From NCBI RefSeq assembly GCF_038070315.1, contig NZ_JBBPCC010000002.1, forward strand, positions 186,001 to 250,000: DNA of 64,000 nucleotides, read 5' to 3'. The position numbers and the translations under genes were made by a program. The notes under the pieces are model-generated. The model made no database searches and had not been told where the DNA came from. It saw nothing but the letters and a program-made list of their open reading frames with translations. This DNA comes from Paenibacillus_G filicis. GTDB taxonomy: Bacteria > Bacillota > Bacilli > Paenibacillales > NBRC-103111. Shown here piece by piece: positions 56,389-64,000 of this stretch (position 1 is its first letter; the number at the start of each line of letters is the position of its first letter).

Positions 56389-57311
56389 CAGGATTGCGCC
56401 TCCCCGGTTAACTTAAGATACAGCTCTTCGAGTCTGTTTTTCCTCATGAAGACCTGGAGAAGGCCGACCTGATGATGTACCAAGTATTCAACGATTCTAG
56501 GAATTTCATTCCTGTTCGTGTCCAGCGTTATGGTTGCCCGATCCGTGTGGCACATATGCCCTCTGCCCCGAAGCAGGCTCGCTGCCTTCTCCAGCTCTGC
56601 CGCATCCTCCACCTCAAGGTCGACGGTCACTTGACCGTCCGCGTCTTCCTGCTTGAGCGGCTGCTCTGCCACAACCCGGCCCTGCTGGATAATAATAACC
56701 CGGTCGCAGATAAGCTCGATCTCGGCCAGCAGATGGCTGGAGATGATAATAGCCATTCCTTCCTGCCGCGCCAGCTCGCGCAGGTAGTCCCTCAATTGCC
56801 GGATGCCAGCCGGATCCAGTCCGTTGGTCGGCTCATCCAGAATCAGAACGGAGGGGCGATGCAGCAGCGCTTGTGCGATACCAAGCCTCTGCCGCATGCC
56901 GAGCGAATAGTTCCTAACTCTACGGTCAATCGATTCCTGTAGATCAACAAGCTGTATGATCCGCTCGATTTCACTTTTATCGGGTGCTTGCATACTCATC
57001 CTGGCGAATTGAAGCAAATTTTGCCTGCCGGTCATGTACCGGTACAGCTCCGGGTTCTCGACGATAGCGCCGACTTGTGACAAAGCGCCCTTGCGGTCGG
57101 AACGGATGCTTCGGCCTCCTATGCGGATATCTCCCGATGACATGGAGATCAGGCCGACCATCATGCGGATGGTGGTCGTCTTGCCTGCTCCGTTAGGACC
57201 GAGAAATCCATAGATTTCTCCCGGACTGACCGTGAATGACAAGTCTTGAATAATGGACTTCGTACCGATCCTTTTACTGACATGGCTGACTTCGACTGCG
57301 TATTCTGACAT
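56388..57311 (-). CDS. ABC transporter ATPase, BcrA-like
   Basis: A 307-residue ATPase: Walker A GPNGAGKTT (about 38-46), signature YSLGMRQRLGIAQAL, Walker B VLILDEPTNGLDP and the switch His in ISSHLLAE. Residues 220-307 form the C-terminal extension common in BcrA-like proteins. It energises the neighbouring permease. The role is probably export of, or immunity to, a peptide antibiotic; it might protect against the product made by the operon at 6942-37257, but it lies about 16 kb away and has its own control genes. Confidence 0.94.
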   Translation of the reverse strand: MSEYAVEVSHVSKRIGTKSIIQDLSFTVSPGEIYGFLGPNGAGKTTTIRMMVGLISMSSGDIRIGGRSIRSDRKGALSQVGAIVENPELYRYMTGRQNLLQFARMSMQAPDKSEIERIIQLVDLQESIDRRVRNYSLGMRQRLGIAQALLHRPSVLILDEPTNGLDPAGIRQLRDYLRELARQEGMAIIISSHLLAEIELICDRVIIIQQGRVVAEQPLKQEDADGQVTVDLEVEDAAELEKAASLLRGRGHMCHTDRATITLDTNRNEIPRIVEYLVHHQVGLLQVFMRKNRLEELYLKLTGEAQS

Positions 57312-57341
57312 GGCGATTACACTCCTTTCTAAGAAAATATG

Positions 57342-57728
57342 TTATCGGGTCCGAACGACATACGTTCTAGACAGCTGATCATGCAAGGCACGCTTGTTGG
57401 CATCCATCCCGGCCATCAGGAAGCCGATGCCGAGCAGCAGTATGGAGAGCCATTTTCCGATCGTTTCGCGAATCAGAGCAGCGCCCCAGGACGGTACGGT
57501 TCCATCAGCCCGCACGACCCGAATACCGACAATCCGCTTGCCGAGGGTCTGACCGAACAACCCTGTCAGCAGCAGAAAGTACAGGCTCAGTCCCAAGTTA
57601 GCGATAACGGGCAGAGGTTGGAGCCCCAGCTTCCCGTACAAATATGAGATCAGTGATAATAGAGCCAAGTCGATAACGAAAGCGACTGCCCGAATCCAGA
57701 AGCCCGCGTATTCGGTTTGCTGTTTCAT
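57342..57728 (-). CDS. RDD-family membrane protein
   Basis: A 128-residue membrane protein with three helices. RDD signs: YAGFWIRAVAFVIDLALLSL with the Arg and Asp in helix 1, GQTLGKRIVGIRVVRADG in the loop, and ALHDQLSRTYVV at the end. ATG 57728 follows GGGAGGA; the frame stays open 22 codons further up without a ribosome site. It lies 30 bp before the ATPase gene and is likely the first gene of that operon. The function of this family is poorly known. Confidence 0.9.
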   Translation of the reverse strand: MKQQTEYAGFWIRAVAFVIDLALLSLISYLYGKLGLQPLPVIANLGLSLYFLLLTGLFGQTLGKRIVGIRVVRADGTVPSWGAALIRETIGKWLSILLLGIGFLMAGMDANKRALHDQLSRTYVVRTR

Positions 57729-57857
57729 GAATGATTCCTCCCGGCAAATTGTGATAAGTTGTTGCTTGTTTAGTATAAAAGAGACTGCCTTCAAAGAACC
57801 TGAGGGTAATCATAAGATTGTCTTAAGATGGGGACCGACTGCCCAGCCCCTTCAAAT

Positions 57858-57884
57858 AAAAAATCCCGCCGGAAACCGGCGGGA
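57858..57884 (-). terminator. Terminator downstream of the PAP2 phosphatase region
   Basis: On the minus strand TCCCGCCGG and CCGGCGGGA form a perfect nine-bp stem with a three-base loop, followed by TTTTTTAT. It separates the phosphatase unit from the RDD/ABC operon. Confidence 0.9.
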
Positions 57885-57903
57885 AGCATAGAACGGAACG
57901 GGA

Positions 57904-58014
57904 TTAGGAAACGACCTCACCCCTGGTACGAAGCGCAAACTTACGCTCGAGCACAAGCAGCAGCTGATTGGCGATAATCGCCACGACGGATACTATGAGG
58001 GTACCCAGGTCATC
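57904..58014 (-). pseudogene. Possible remnant of an ABC permease C-terminus
   Basis: About 36 codons ending in TAA read LGTLIVSVVAIIANQLL then ERKFALRTRGE, like the last membrane helix and tail of an SsuC/TauC-type permease. Upstream of this the frame loses any likeness and runs into the phosphatase gene in another frame. A terminator follows directly. I treat it as a decayed fragment; chance is possible. The stretch 58015-58160 holds nothing I recognise. Confidence 0.3.
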
Positions 58015-58160
58015 TGGGGCACGTGATTCTGATAAAGTCCTTCCAATAAGATAACGCCAAGGGGAGTTCAATTGGGGGAACATTTCGTACCCGGATAAGC
58101 AGACATAGGCAACCAAAGCCGTAAAGGCAGACTTATCGCAATATATGTTTTCCTTCAGCG

Positions 58161-58862
58161 TTACTTGCTCAACTGGTGGCCCGCATGGTTCTCCACAGCC
58201 GGCGCGGTCCGGCTTCGGCTCCGGCTCTTTGAACGGCTCCATGTCCGTTGGAAGGCTCCTATCATCAGGGCCAGCCAGAAGCCGCTTGCCAGTAACGCAC
58301 CTATAATATCGCTGGGATAATGCACACCCAGGTAGACTCGGCTCAATCCAATCAGGAAAATCATCGCGCAGCACGCTGCCAGCAGCAGACCGCGACCCAG
58401 ACGTGTCGATGTGTGGCGCCACAGCACGAATGCCAGTGCCCCATACAAGGCCAGGGCTCCCATCGCATGACCGCTTGGAAAACTGTAGCCCGTCTCTTCG
58501 ATCAACCGGTGAACGAAGGGCCGCTCGCGGTGAAATACCATTTTTAACAGCTGGTTCAAAACCGCAGATCCGCCTATGACGCACATCATGAACATCAATT
58601 CCATGCGGTGCCGAAGCCCCACGAACAGAATCACCATAATCAGTGCAGCCGTAAGCAAGGTCCCCTTGGCCGAGCCTATGAATGTAAAGAGCTCCATGAC
58701 TTTGGTTACACTTGGATGCTCGAAGCCTTGCACGAAGGCGGCTATTTGCACATCAAACGGGTTCGAAGGATGAAGGATAAGAGCCAGGGCCAAAGCGCCA
58801 AAGCCTATAAATAAAATAAATCCGAAAAGCATGCCGTTGTAATTGAATCGTGTTTGTTCCAA
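58161..58862 (-). CDS. PAP2-family membrane phosphatase
   Basis: A 233-residue integral membrane phosphatase with five to six helices. The three catalytic motifs are complete: KMVFHRERP (about 108-116), YSFPSGHAMG (about 127-136) and SRVYLGVHYPSD (about 175-186). Such enzymes remove phosphate from lipid phosphates such as undecaprenyl pyrophosphate or phosphatidylglycerol phosphate. The C-terminal 35 residues are rich in Arg and Ser. It is 30 bp from the SEDS gene upstream, consistent with a role in the cell-wall lipid cycle. Confidence 0.93.
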   Translation of the reverse strand: MEQTRFNYNGMLFGFILFIGFGALALALILHPSNPFDVQIAAFVQGFEHPSVTKVMELFTFIGSAKGTLLTAALIMVILFVGLRHRMELMFMMCVIGGSAVLNQLLKMVFHRERPFVHRLIEETGYSFPSGHAMGALALYGALAFVLWRHTSTRLGRGLLLAACCAMIFLIGLSRVYLGVHYPSDIIGALLASGFWLALMIGAFQRTWSRSKSRSRSRTAPAVENHAGHQLSK

Positions 58863-58891
58863 AGTGACAGTTCCTCTTTCTTTCCTAGTTA

Positions 58892-60010
58892 TTAGATGGA
58901 TGAATCATGATGGATGCTCACACTCATAACCAGCCCAATCGCAATCATATTGGTCAGCAGCGAGCTGCCCCCATAGCTGATGAACGGCAATGAAATTCCC
59001 GTTAAGGGCACAAGTCCAATATGCATTCCGATATTAATGAAAATCTGAAAGACCAGCATGCCCGTAATTCCGATCACCACATAAGAGCCGATCAGCTCCC
59101 TGCTGTTCATCGCTACGATGACCAAGCGGTAGATCAGTATAAAATAACAAATCAGCAGCACGGAGGAGCCCAGAAATCCATATTTCTCGCCAATCACGAC
59201 GTAGATCGAATCGGAATACGCATAAGGGATATACCCATTCTGCAAATAAAACTGATTGTCGCCCCCCATGCCTCCTGAGCCTATCGCTCGGATCGCATTC
59301 TGGACATGCCACGACTTGTCGGGATCATGGGTGGGATCTAGAAATGTCTGTATTCTCGCCATCTGATGAGGCTTAACAATTTGCGAGAGCAACTCATAAT
59401 CTGCATAATATAGCCATAATATAGCCCCGACAGCAAGTCCGACGAGACCAAGGCACAACAGCATATACAGCGTTCGCATATTCCCTATCCACAGCATGCT
59501 GAGAAAAATCCCGACAAAAACCAGCGATGTGCCCAAATCCGGCTGCTTCATAATGAGGACGGTTGGAATCAAAAAAACAACGCATAGCGGAACGATGTCC
59601 TGAAAGAGCCGAAGCTTCTCACCGGCTCGCTTATGCAGCAGATGAGCGGCTAATAAAATCGTAAATACCTTGACGAGTTCCGATGGCTGTACTTGAAAGG
59701 AACCGAAATTCAACCAGCGGACCGCTCCATTAATATGGCTTCCGATCAGCTGAACCAGAACAAGCATAGCAATGCCAATCATATAGAAGAGAAAGGACAG
59801 CTTTCCTGTAAATACTCGATAATCCAGCATCGCGATAACTAGCATGGGGATCAGAAACACAACGAATTGAATCCAGTTACTGGTATGCAAGCCGTTCAAT
59901 TTAGTGCCTGACGTTGCTCCGTATACGGCCACCGTACCAATGATGATGAGAACAATCAAAATCACGAAGGTAGCTCTATCCATTTTCTTTAGCTTGCTGA
60001 TAAAAATCAT
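58892..60010 (-). CDS. SEDS-family cell-wall glycosyltransferase, RodA/FtsW-like (second copy)
   Basis: A 372-residue polytopic protein of the RodA/FtsW/SpoVE family, which polymerises lipid II into glycan strands together with a class B penicillin-binding protein. Family signs: GAVRWLNFGSFQVQPSELVK (about 93-112), KQPDLGTSLVF, and the C-terminal PLTGISLPFISYGGSSLLTN. The start overlaps the stop of the upstream SEDS gene by four bases (ATGA). No PBP gene lies within the window, so the partner is elsewhere. Confidence 0.93.
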   Translation of the reverse strand: MIFISKLKKMDRATFVILIVLIIIGTVAVYGATSGTKLNGLHTSNWIQFVVFLIPMLVIAMLDYRVFTGKLSFLFYMIGIAMLVLVQLIGSHINGAVRWLNFGSFQVQPSELVKVFTILLAAHLLHKRAGEKLRLFQDIVPLCVVFLIPTVLIMKQPDLGTSLVFVGIFLSMLWIGNMRTLYMLLCLGLVGLAVGAILWLYYADYELLSQIVKPHQMARIQTFLDPTHDPDKSWHVQNAIRAIGSGGMGGDNQFYLQNGYIPYAYSDSIYVVIGEKYGFLGSSVLLICYFILIYRLVIVAMNSRELIGSYVVIGITGMLVFQIFINIGMHIGLVPLTGISLPFISYGGSSLLTNMIAIGLVMSVSIHHDSSI

Positions 60011-61161
60011 CGCACAACCTCAATCGCCGAAACCTTCGTTTGTTCCTGACGCCTTCTGTTGTTATCCCGTGAAATACTCAATAAGATGCCCGTGCAGGCC
60101 ATACACAGGATCAAAGAGGAGCCGCCGTAGCTGATAAAGGGAAGCGGTACTCCGGTAATCGGCAGGGTTCCGCTTACAGCCCCCAGGTTCAATAGAAATT
60201 GAATAAAGATCATCGTGACGATGCCCATGCCGAGCAATACCCCGAAAAGCTCATCACTTAGCATAGCCGCCCTAAACCCGCGCCAAAAGAACAGAAGGAA
60301 TATCAAACAAAGCAAGGATGTACCGACAAACCCCAATTCCTCTCCGATCACGGCGAAAATAAAATCCGTATGGGCTTCCGGTAAGTAAAAAAGCTTCTGG
60401 ATGCTTTGTCCAAGTCCCGCGCCGGTAACCCCTCCATGCCCGAAAGCATACAACGACTGGGTGAGCTGATAGCCCGAATCGGAGGGTTGATCGAGTGGAT
60501 GCAGGAAGGATGTAATTCGCTTAAACCGGTAGCTTTGACTGACCGCCAGATAGATGAGCAGGGGGATCAGTCCCAGACTCACCATGAAGATATGCCGCAC
60601 TTGTACGCCGCCGATGACGGTGATCACAGCCGAAATCATCACCAGGATGAGAACCGTTCCAAAATCAGGCTGACCCATCACCAGCAGCAGAATGAGGCCT
60701 ATCACAATCAGAATGGGAAGCAATCCTTTCTTGAATACTTGGATATGCTCCCCTTTTTTGCTGATCAATGCGGATAAGTACACAATGATCGATAGCTTGG
60801 TAAACTCAGACGGTTGAAAGGTGAGACCCGCTACGACAAACCATCGCTTGGCTCCGTTTACACTTTTTCCTCCAATTAGAACAAAAATTAGAAGAAATAA
60901 TGAAAAAAAAAGAAGAAAGGGCGCTGCCCTTCTCCAGGTTTGAAAAGGAATACCCATGAAAAATAACATGAAACCTAGTCCAACTATCGCAAATAAGGCC
61001 TGCTTGCTGATGTAATACCAAGAGCTTGCATGATAGAAGTAAGCCTTCGGCGAGCTGGCGCTAAATACCATAACCAAGCCAATGCCGACCAGCATAAAAG
61101 TTAAAAATAAGAGCAGAAAATCCGGCCGGCCCCTTCCTTGACTTTCCAACTCGCCAAACAC
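60007..61161 (-). CDS. SEDS-family cell-wall glycosyltransferase, FtsW/RodA-like (first copy)
   Basis: A 384-residue paralogue of the next gene, with about ten membrane helices. It has VNGAKRWFVVAGLTFQPSEF, MGQPDFGTVLIL and PITGVPLPFISYGGSSLIL. Two SEDS genes in tandem with coupled translation suggest duplication followed by divergence. It follows the lipoprotein gene by only 5 bp, so the lipoprotein and both SEDS genes form an operon, probably with the PAP2 phosphatase. Confidence 0.93.
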   Translation of the reverse strand: MFGELESQGRGRPDFLLLFLTFMLVGIGLVMVFSASSPKAYFYHASSWYYISKQALFAIVGLGFMLFFMGIPFQTWRRAAPFLLFFSLFLLIFVLIGGKSVNGAKRWFVVAGLTFQPSEFTKLSIIVYLSALISKKGEHIQVFKKGLLPILIVIGLILLLVMGQPDFGTVLILVMISAVITVIGGVQVRHIFMVSLGLIPLLIYLAVSQSYRFKRITSFLHPLDQPSDSGYQLTQSLYAFGHGGVTGAGLGQSIQKLFYLPEAHTDFIFAVIGEELGFVGTSLLCLIFLLFFWRGFRAAMLSDELFGVLLGMGIVTMIFIQFLLNLGAVSGTLPITGVPLPFISYGGSSLILCMACTGILLSISRDNNRRRQEQTKVSAIEVVR

Positions 61162-61166
61162 CTCTT

Positions 61167-61727
61167 TTATTTGAACTTATAGCTTGTAAGAAGGTTATCC
61201 AAGCTCAAACTGTCGCTATACTCTTTTGTCGCCCATAGCTGCAAGGTGTTATTCTTCCACTCATAGATATCCATGCCGTTTCCCGCTTCGCCAAGCGACC
61301 AGCCCAGAACAATCTCAGGAATGCCGTCTTCATTCACATCGCTAAATCCTGCGTAATCCAAGCCATACCCGAAGCCCTTGGTATCCCAGACGATCCGCCA
61401 GTCTTCGTTCCTCTGCTTCAGTAAGGCTGCCTTGAGCTCCTTGTCCTTCAGCGCGCTCTGTTCATACACAATGAGTGCCTCATCTGAACCGTCTCCATCG
61501 ACATCTTCGTAGAGAATACCCTGGCCTCCTGCTTCCCGATCTGAGACCAGAATCCGGGCGCCTTGAGGCAGTAAGGCATGCAGCGCAGCATGGAACTTAT
61601 CATCCCGGCTCGCCCCTTCATACACCGGAGGTTTAATCGAATCCATCGGAGACGCAGGCATTCCACATCCGCTCAGCCACAGCAGCGCCGAAGCGGTGAT
61701 TCCGGTAACCAACATCCTCGTTAACAT
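61167..61727 (-). CDS. Lipoprotein with calcium-binding-like repeats
   Basis: A 186-residue exported lipoprotein. ATG 61727 begins a signal peptide with lipobox LWLSGC and comes after AGGGGGAAG. The mature part has two acidic loops, EDVDGDGSDEALIVY and SDVNEDGIPEIVLGW, similar to the EF-hand-like loops of FG-GAP/VCBS proteins, which bind calcium in a beta-propeller setting. The family is otherwise unknown to me. It lies between a two-component system and the SEDS genes; 96 bp separate it from the kinase gene. Confidence 0.85.
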   Translation of the reverse strand: MLTRMLVTGITASALLWLSGCGMPASPMDSIKPPVYEGASRDDKFHAALHALLPQGARILVSDREAGGQGILYEDVDGDGSDEALIVYEQSALKDKELKAALLKQRNEDWRIVWDTKGFGYGLDYAGFSDVNEDGIPEIVLGWSLGEAGNGMDIYEWKNNTLQLWATKEYSDSLSLDNLLTSYKFK

Positions 61728-61823
61728 GCCAACGTCTTCCCCCTGCCCGCCGCCGTTCTCAGCTTTATTGTACATGCTCCATCACGGTAAAAGGTTATGA
61801 AAAAGTTAAAATTTCCTTCATAG

Positions 61824-63206
61824 TTACTTGGGAAGATAGATTTCAACCTGGGTCCCCTCTCCAAGCTGGCTATGGATAAGCAGCTTCCCTTGATGCAGAT
61901 CGATGATTTGCCGGGATATGGACAGCCCCAGCCCGCTTCCAGCCGCATGTCCGTCGCCCTTATAAAACCTTTGGAAGACATGGGCCAGATCCTGCTCCCC
62001 GATTCCCGATCCCGTATCCTGAATGGAAATCACAACCTCTCTCTCCGTCTGCCGAGCAATCACCGTGATGCTTCCGCCAGGACCCGTGAATTTAAGCGAA
62101 TTGTCCAGCAGATTGATGAGCACCTGCTTCAGCCGGTTGCTGTCCGCATGAATGGCCGGGAACCTATTATCGATCTGCACGTCAAGCGATACTCCCTGCC
62201 GGGCTGCTCGAGGAGCCAGCTGCTTGCCCACATGCTGCAGCAACACGGACAGATTAAGTGGAGCGCATTCTAACCGTATCTGGCCATTATCCAGCTTGGA
62301 GAAGTCAAGCAATTCATCCACGAGACGTGTTAACCGGTCGGCTTCGGTCTCGATAATATCAAGTCCGTCCCTCAGCAAAAACTCTCCTTCTCCCGGGTCC
62401 GCTTTCAAGGTAACGACCCAGCCTTTAATCGACGTTAATGGCGTCCGCAGCTCGTGGGAGATCGCGGAAGTAAATTCGTTTTTGAGCTGTTCGTTCCGCT
62501 GGATCTTCGCCGCCATCGTATTCAGCGTGTCCGCCAGCTTGCCCAGCTCATCCTGATAGCGTTTGTTGGCTCTAGCCGAGAAATCTCCTTCAGCCATTTG
62601 TTCGGCCGCGGACTTGAGCTCCTTAATCGACCCTGTAATGGTTCTTGACAAGAAGACGCTGAGTAAAGCGACAATGCCTAGTACCATAAGACCTATCGCC
62701 ATGAAAATCATCAAGATATGCCTGATAATCTCCATCGTTTCCGTTAAGGAAGTGACGAATCGGACAACTCCCACTGTGATATTCCCGGCTTGCAGCGGAT
62801 AAGCGACCGCGAGTACCGGTTCATTCGTCGATGGCTCCCGTCCCCTCCATGTTCCTGCAGTTCCTCGGCGTGCCTCTTGGACATCCGGATAATCGCTCAT
62901 GAACTCTCCGGCCTGCAGTCCGTTGGAGTCCTGCAGCAGCTTTCCCTCTGCGTCGATAATCTGAACCTGAGCCGTGATATTGTGGGCAAAACCGCTCAGT
63001 AATCGCCCCGATATCTTCTCCAAATCTTCTCCGGCAAAATATTGCTGAAAAAAAGAAGCGGATATCCCCGCCTGATTCATCAGAGTCCGCTCTATATTGT
63101 GATAAAAATAAGCCCTTACAAAAACCGTAAGGAATACTTCAAGGATCAGTACCGTCACTATAATGACAACGAGATAGCTGCCCACCAGCCTTTTTTGGAT
63201 GCTCAA
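61824..63206 (-). CDS. Sensor histidine kinase, ResE/WalK-like
   Basis: A membrane kinase of 460 residues. Helix 1 (SYLVVIIVTVLILEVFLTVFV, about 10-30), an extracellular region of about 130 residues, helix 2 near 165-188, HAMP (about 190-240), HisKA box EFTSAISHELRTPLTSIKGW, and an ATP-binding domain with LLDNSLKFTG, DTGSGIG and GLGLSISRQI. It starts 5 bp after the regulator stop. The signal is not evident; the downstream wall-related genes hint at envelope control. Confidence 0.94.
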   Translation of the reverse strand: MSIQKRLVGSYLVVIIVTVLILEVFLTVFVRAYFYHNIERTLMNQAGISASFFQQYFAGEDLEKISGRLLSGFAHNITAQVQIIDAEGKLLQDSNGLQAGEFMSDYPDVQEARRGTAGTWRGREPSTNEPVLAVAYPLQAGNITVGVVRFVTSLTETMEIIRHILMIFMAIGLMVLGIVALLSVFLSRTITGSIKELKSAAEQMAEGDFSARANKRYQDELGKLADTLNTMAAKIQRNEQLKNEFTSAISHELRTPLTSIKGWVVTLKADPGEGEFLLRDGLDIIETEADRLTRLVDELLDFSKLDNGQIRLECAPLNLSVLLQHVGKQLAPRAARQGVSLDVQIDNRFPAIHADSNRLKQVLINLLDNSLKFTGPGGSITVIARQTEREVVISIQDTGSGIGEQDLAHVFQRFYKGDGHAAGSGLGLSISRQIIDLHQGKLLIHSQLGEGTQVEIYLPK

Positions 63207-63210
63207 TCCA

Positions 63211-63915
63211 TCAGCCTTCCCTTCTCCAGCGGTAGCCCAGTCCCCATACCGTCTCGATCATCTGCGGCTTGGAGCAGTCATCCTCCAGCTTTTCCCTTAG
63301 CCTCCGGACATGGACATCGACCGTCTTGACCTCACCTACAAAATCCTCGCCCCATACGAGGTTCAACAGCTGATGCCTGGACAGAGCTTTATCCGGGTTT
63401 TCCAGGAACACTTTAACCATCTGGTACTCTTTGGGAGTCAGGTCGATCAAGCCATCGTGCTTAGATACCTGCTTGGCATCCAAATCCAGCCGGATCGAAC
63501 CGGATTGAAGGATGGTTTTGGGCGGTTCCATCGCATGCCCGGTCCGGCGCAGCACGGTCCTGATTCTGGCGACGAGCTCCAGCGGATTGAACGGCTTGAC
63601 CATGTAATCGTCGGCTCCAAGCTCCAGTCCCTTGATTTTGTCCAAATCCTGCCCGCGTGCCGTCAGAAAAATAATCACGATATGCAGGTCCGTTTCCCTT
63701 AGCTTTCTGCACAGCTCGGTCCCATCCATATCGGGAAGCATAATGTCCAGCACGACGACATCCGGACGATGGGCCGCGATGCTGGTCAAGGCCGTCTCGC
63801 CCAGAGCAGCTTCGGTCACCTTGAAGCCGTTCCGTTCCAGATTAATAGCGACAAACCGTCTGATATGGTCGTCATCCTCCACGATAAGCACCTGATTGCG
63901 GTATGTAGTTTCCAC
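63211..63915 (-). CDS. OmpR/PhoB-family response regulator
   Basis: A 234-residue regulator. The receiver domain has EDDD at 12-15, the phospho-acceptor Asp in VVLDIMLPDMDGTEL and Lys in DYMVKPFNPLEL. The winged-helix domain (about 135-230) reads TPKEYQMVKVFLENPD and VDVHVRRLREKLE, ending VWGLGYRWR. The start is GTG at 63915 with AAGGGGGG upstream. It is the first gene of the operon with the kinase at 61824. The last 85 bases of the window are upstream DNA without a recognisable gene. Confidence 0.94.
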   Translation of the reverse strand: METTYRNQVLIVEDDDHIRRFVAINLERNGFKVTEAALGETALTSIAAHRPDVVVLDIMLPDMDGTELCRKLRETDLHIVIIFLTARGQDLDKIKGLELGADDYMVKPFNPLELVARIRTVLRRTGHAMEPPKTILQSGSIRLDLDAKQVSKHDGLIDLTPKEYQMVKVFLENPDKALSRHQLLNLVWGEDFVGEVKTVDVHVRRLREKLEDDCSKPQMIETVWGLGYRWRREG

Positions 63916-64000
63916 ACGATGTCCCCCCTTAGCTGTCTTGACCGGATAAGTAACTGTGGGGCGCTTGCTCCCATCAAATCTGTCTGCAATCCCGTTAGCT

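Noticed and set aside
57904..58584. 226-codon minus-strand open frame overlapping the phosphatase gene
   Set aside because: Most of it is the phosphatase gene read in another frame; only the last part outside that gene was kept as a possible relic.
1..64000. CRISPR arrays, transposons, integrases, tRNA or rRNA genes
   Set aside because: No regularly spaced repeats, transposase motifs or RNA gene patterns were seen on either strand.

Overview
The window looks like a Firmicutes chromosome, most likely Paenibacillus or a close relative. The reasons are moderately high GC with strong AGGAGG-type ribosome sites, LplB/LplC- and YesM/YesN-type sugar systems, BcrA/BcrB-like transport genes, PadR regulators, tandem SEDS genes, and a large NRPS/PKS locus with a stand-alone acyltransferase. 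No rRNA, tRNA, CRISPR array or insertion sequence was seen. Nearly every gene is on the minus strand; the one clear plus-strand gene is at 4893.

Layout. (1) 1-2229: end of a carbohydrate ABC operon (two permeases and a truncated binding lipoprotein). (2) 2507-5788: an OmpR-type two-component pair divergent from a secreted helical protein of unknown family. (3) 5845-6762: a PadR regulator with a C-terminal extension. (4) 6942-37257: a biosynthetic operon of about 30 kb, read from high to low coordinates and closed by a strong hairpin at 6885-6929. (5) 37529-48879: a sugar-responsive locus (YesM/YesN-type sensor and regulator, binding protein, two permeases, FAD oxidoreductase, secreted glycoside hydrolase). 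(6) 49142-53266: single genes (acetyltransferase, flavin monooxygenase, methyltransferase, metallo-hydrolase). (7) 53477-57728: a BcrAB-like ABC transporter with its own two-component system and an RDD protein. (8) 58161-63915: PAP2 phosphatase, two SEDS proteins, a lipoprotein and another two-component system.

The biosynthetic operon is the main point of interest. Its first gene is a C-A-PCP-E NRPS whose A-domain code reads as Asn, so it should make D-Asn. The next gene encodes a serine-peptidase (S12, ClbP-like) domain with membrane helices fused to a complete ABC exporter. The third is an ammonia-dependent asparagine synthetase. This trio matches the N-acyl-D-Asn prodrug scheme known from zwittermicin, xenocoumacin and colibactin: the chain is built with an acyl-D-Asn cap, which is cut off during export. 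Downstream come a type II thioesterase, a C-A-PCP NRPS, a trans-acting malonyl transferase, a KS-DH-KR-ACP PKS, a KS-only PKS, an A(Gln-like)-PCP-C NRPS, a DH-KR-ACP protein and a BtrH/C39-like protein. Three of these proteins carry only the C-terminal half of a condensation domain, and one PKS module is split around an NRPS module. No terminal thioesterase domain is present, so chain release is unexplained. The product cannot be named from sequence alone and may be undescribed.
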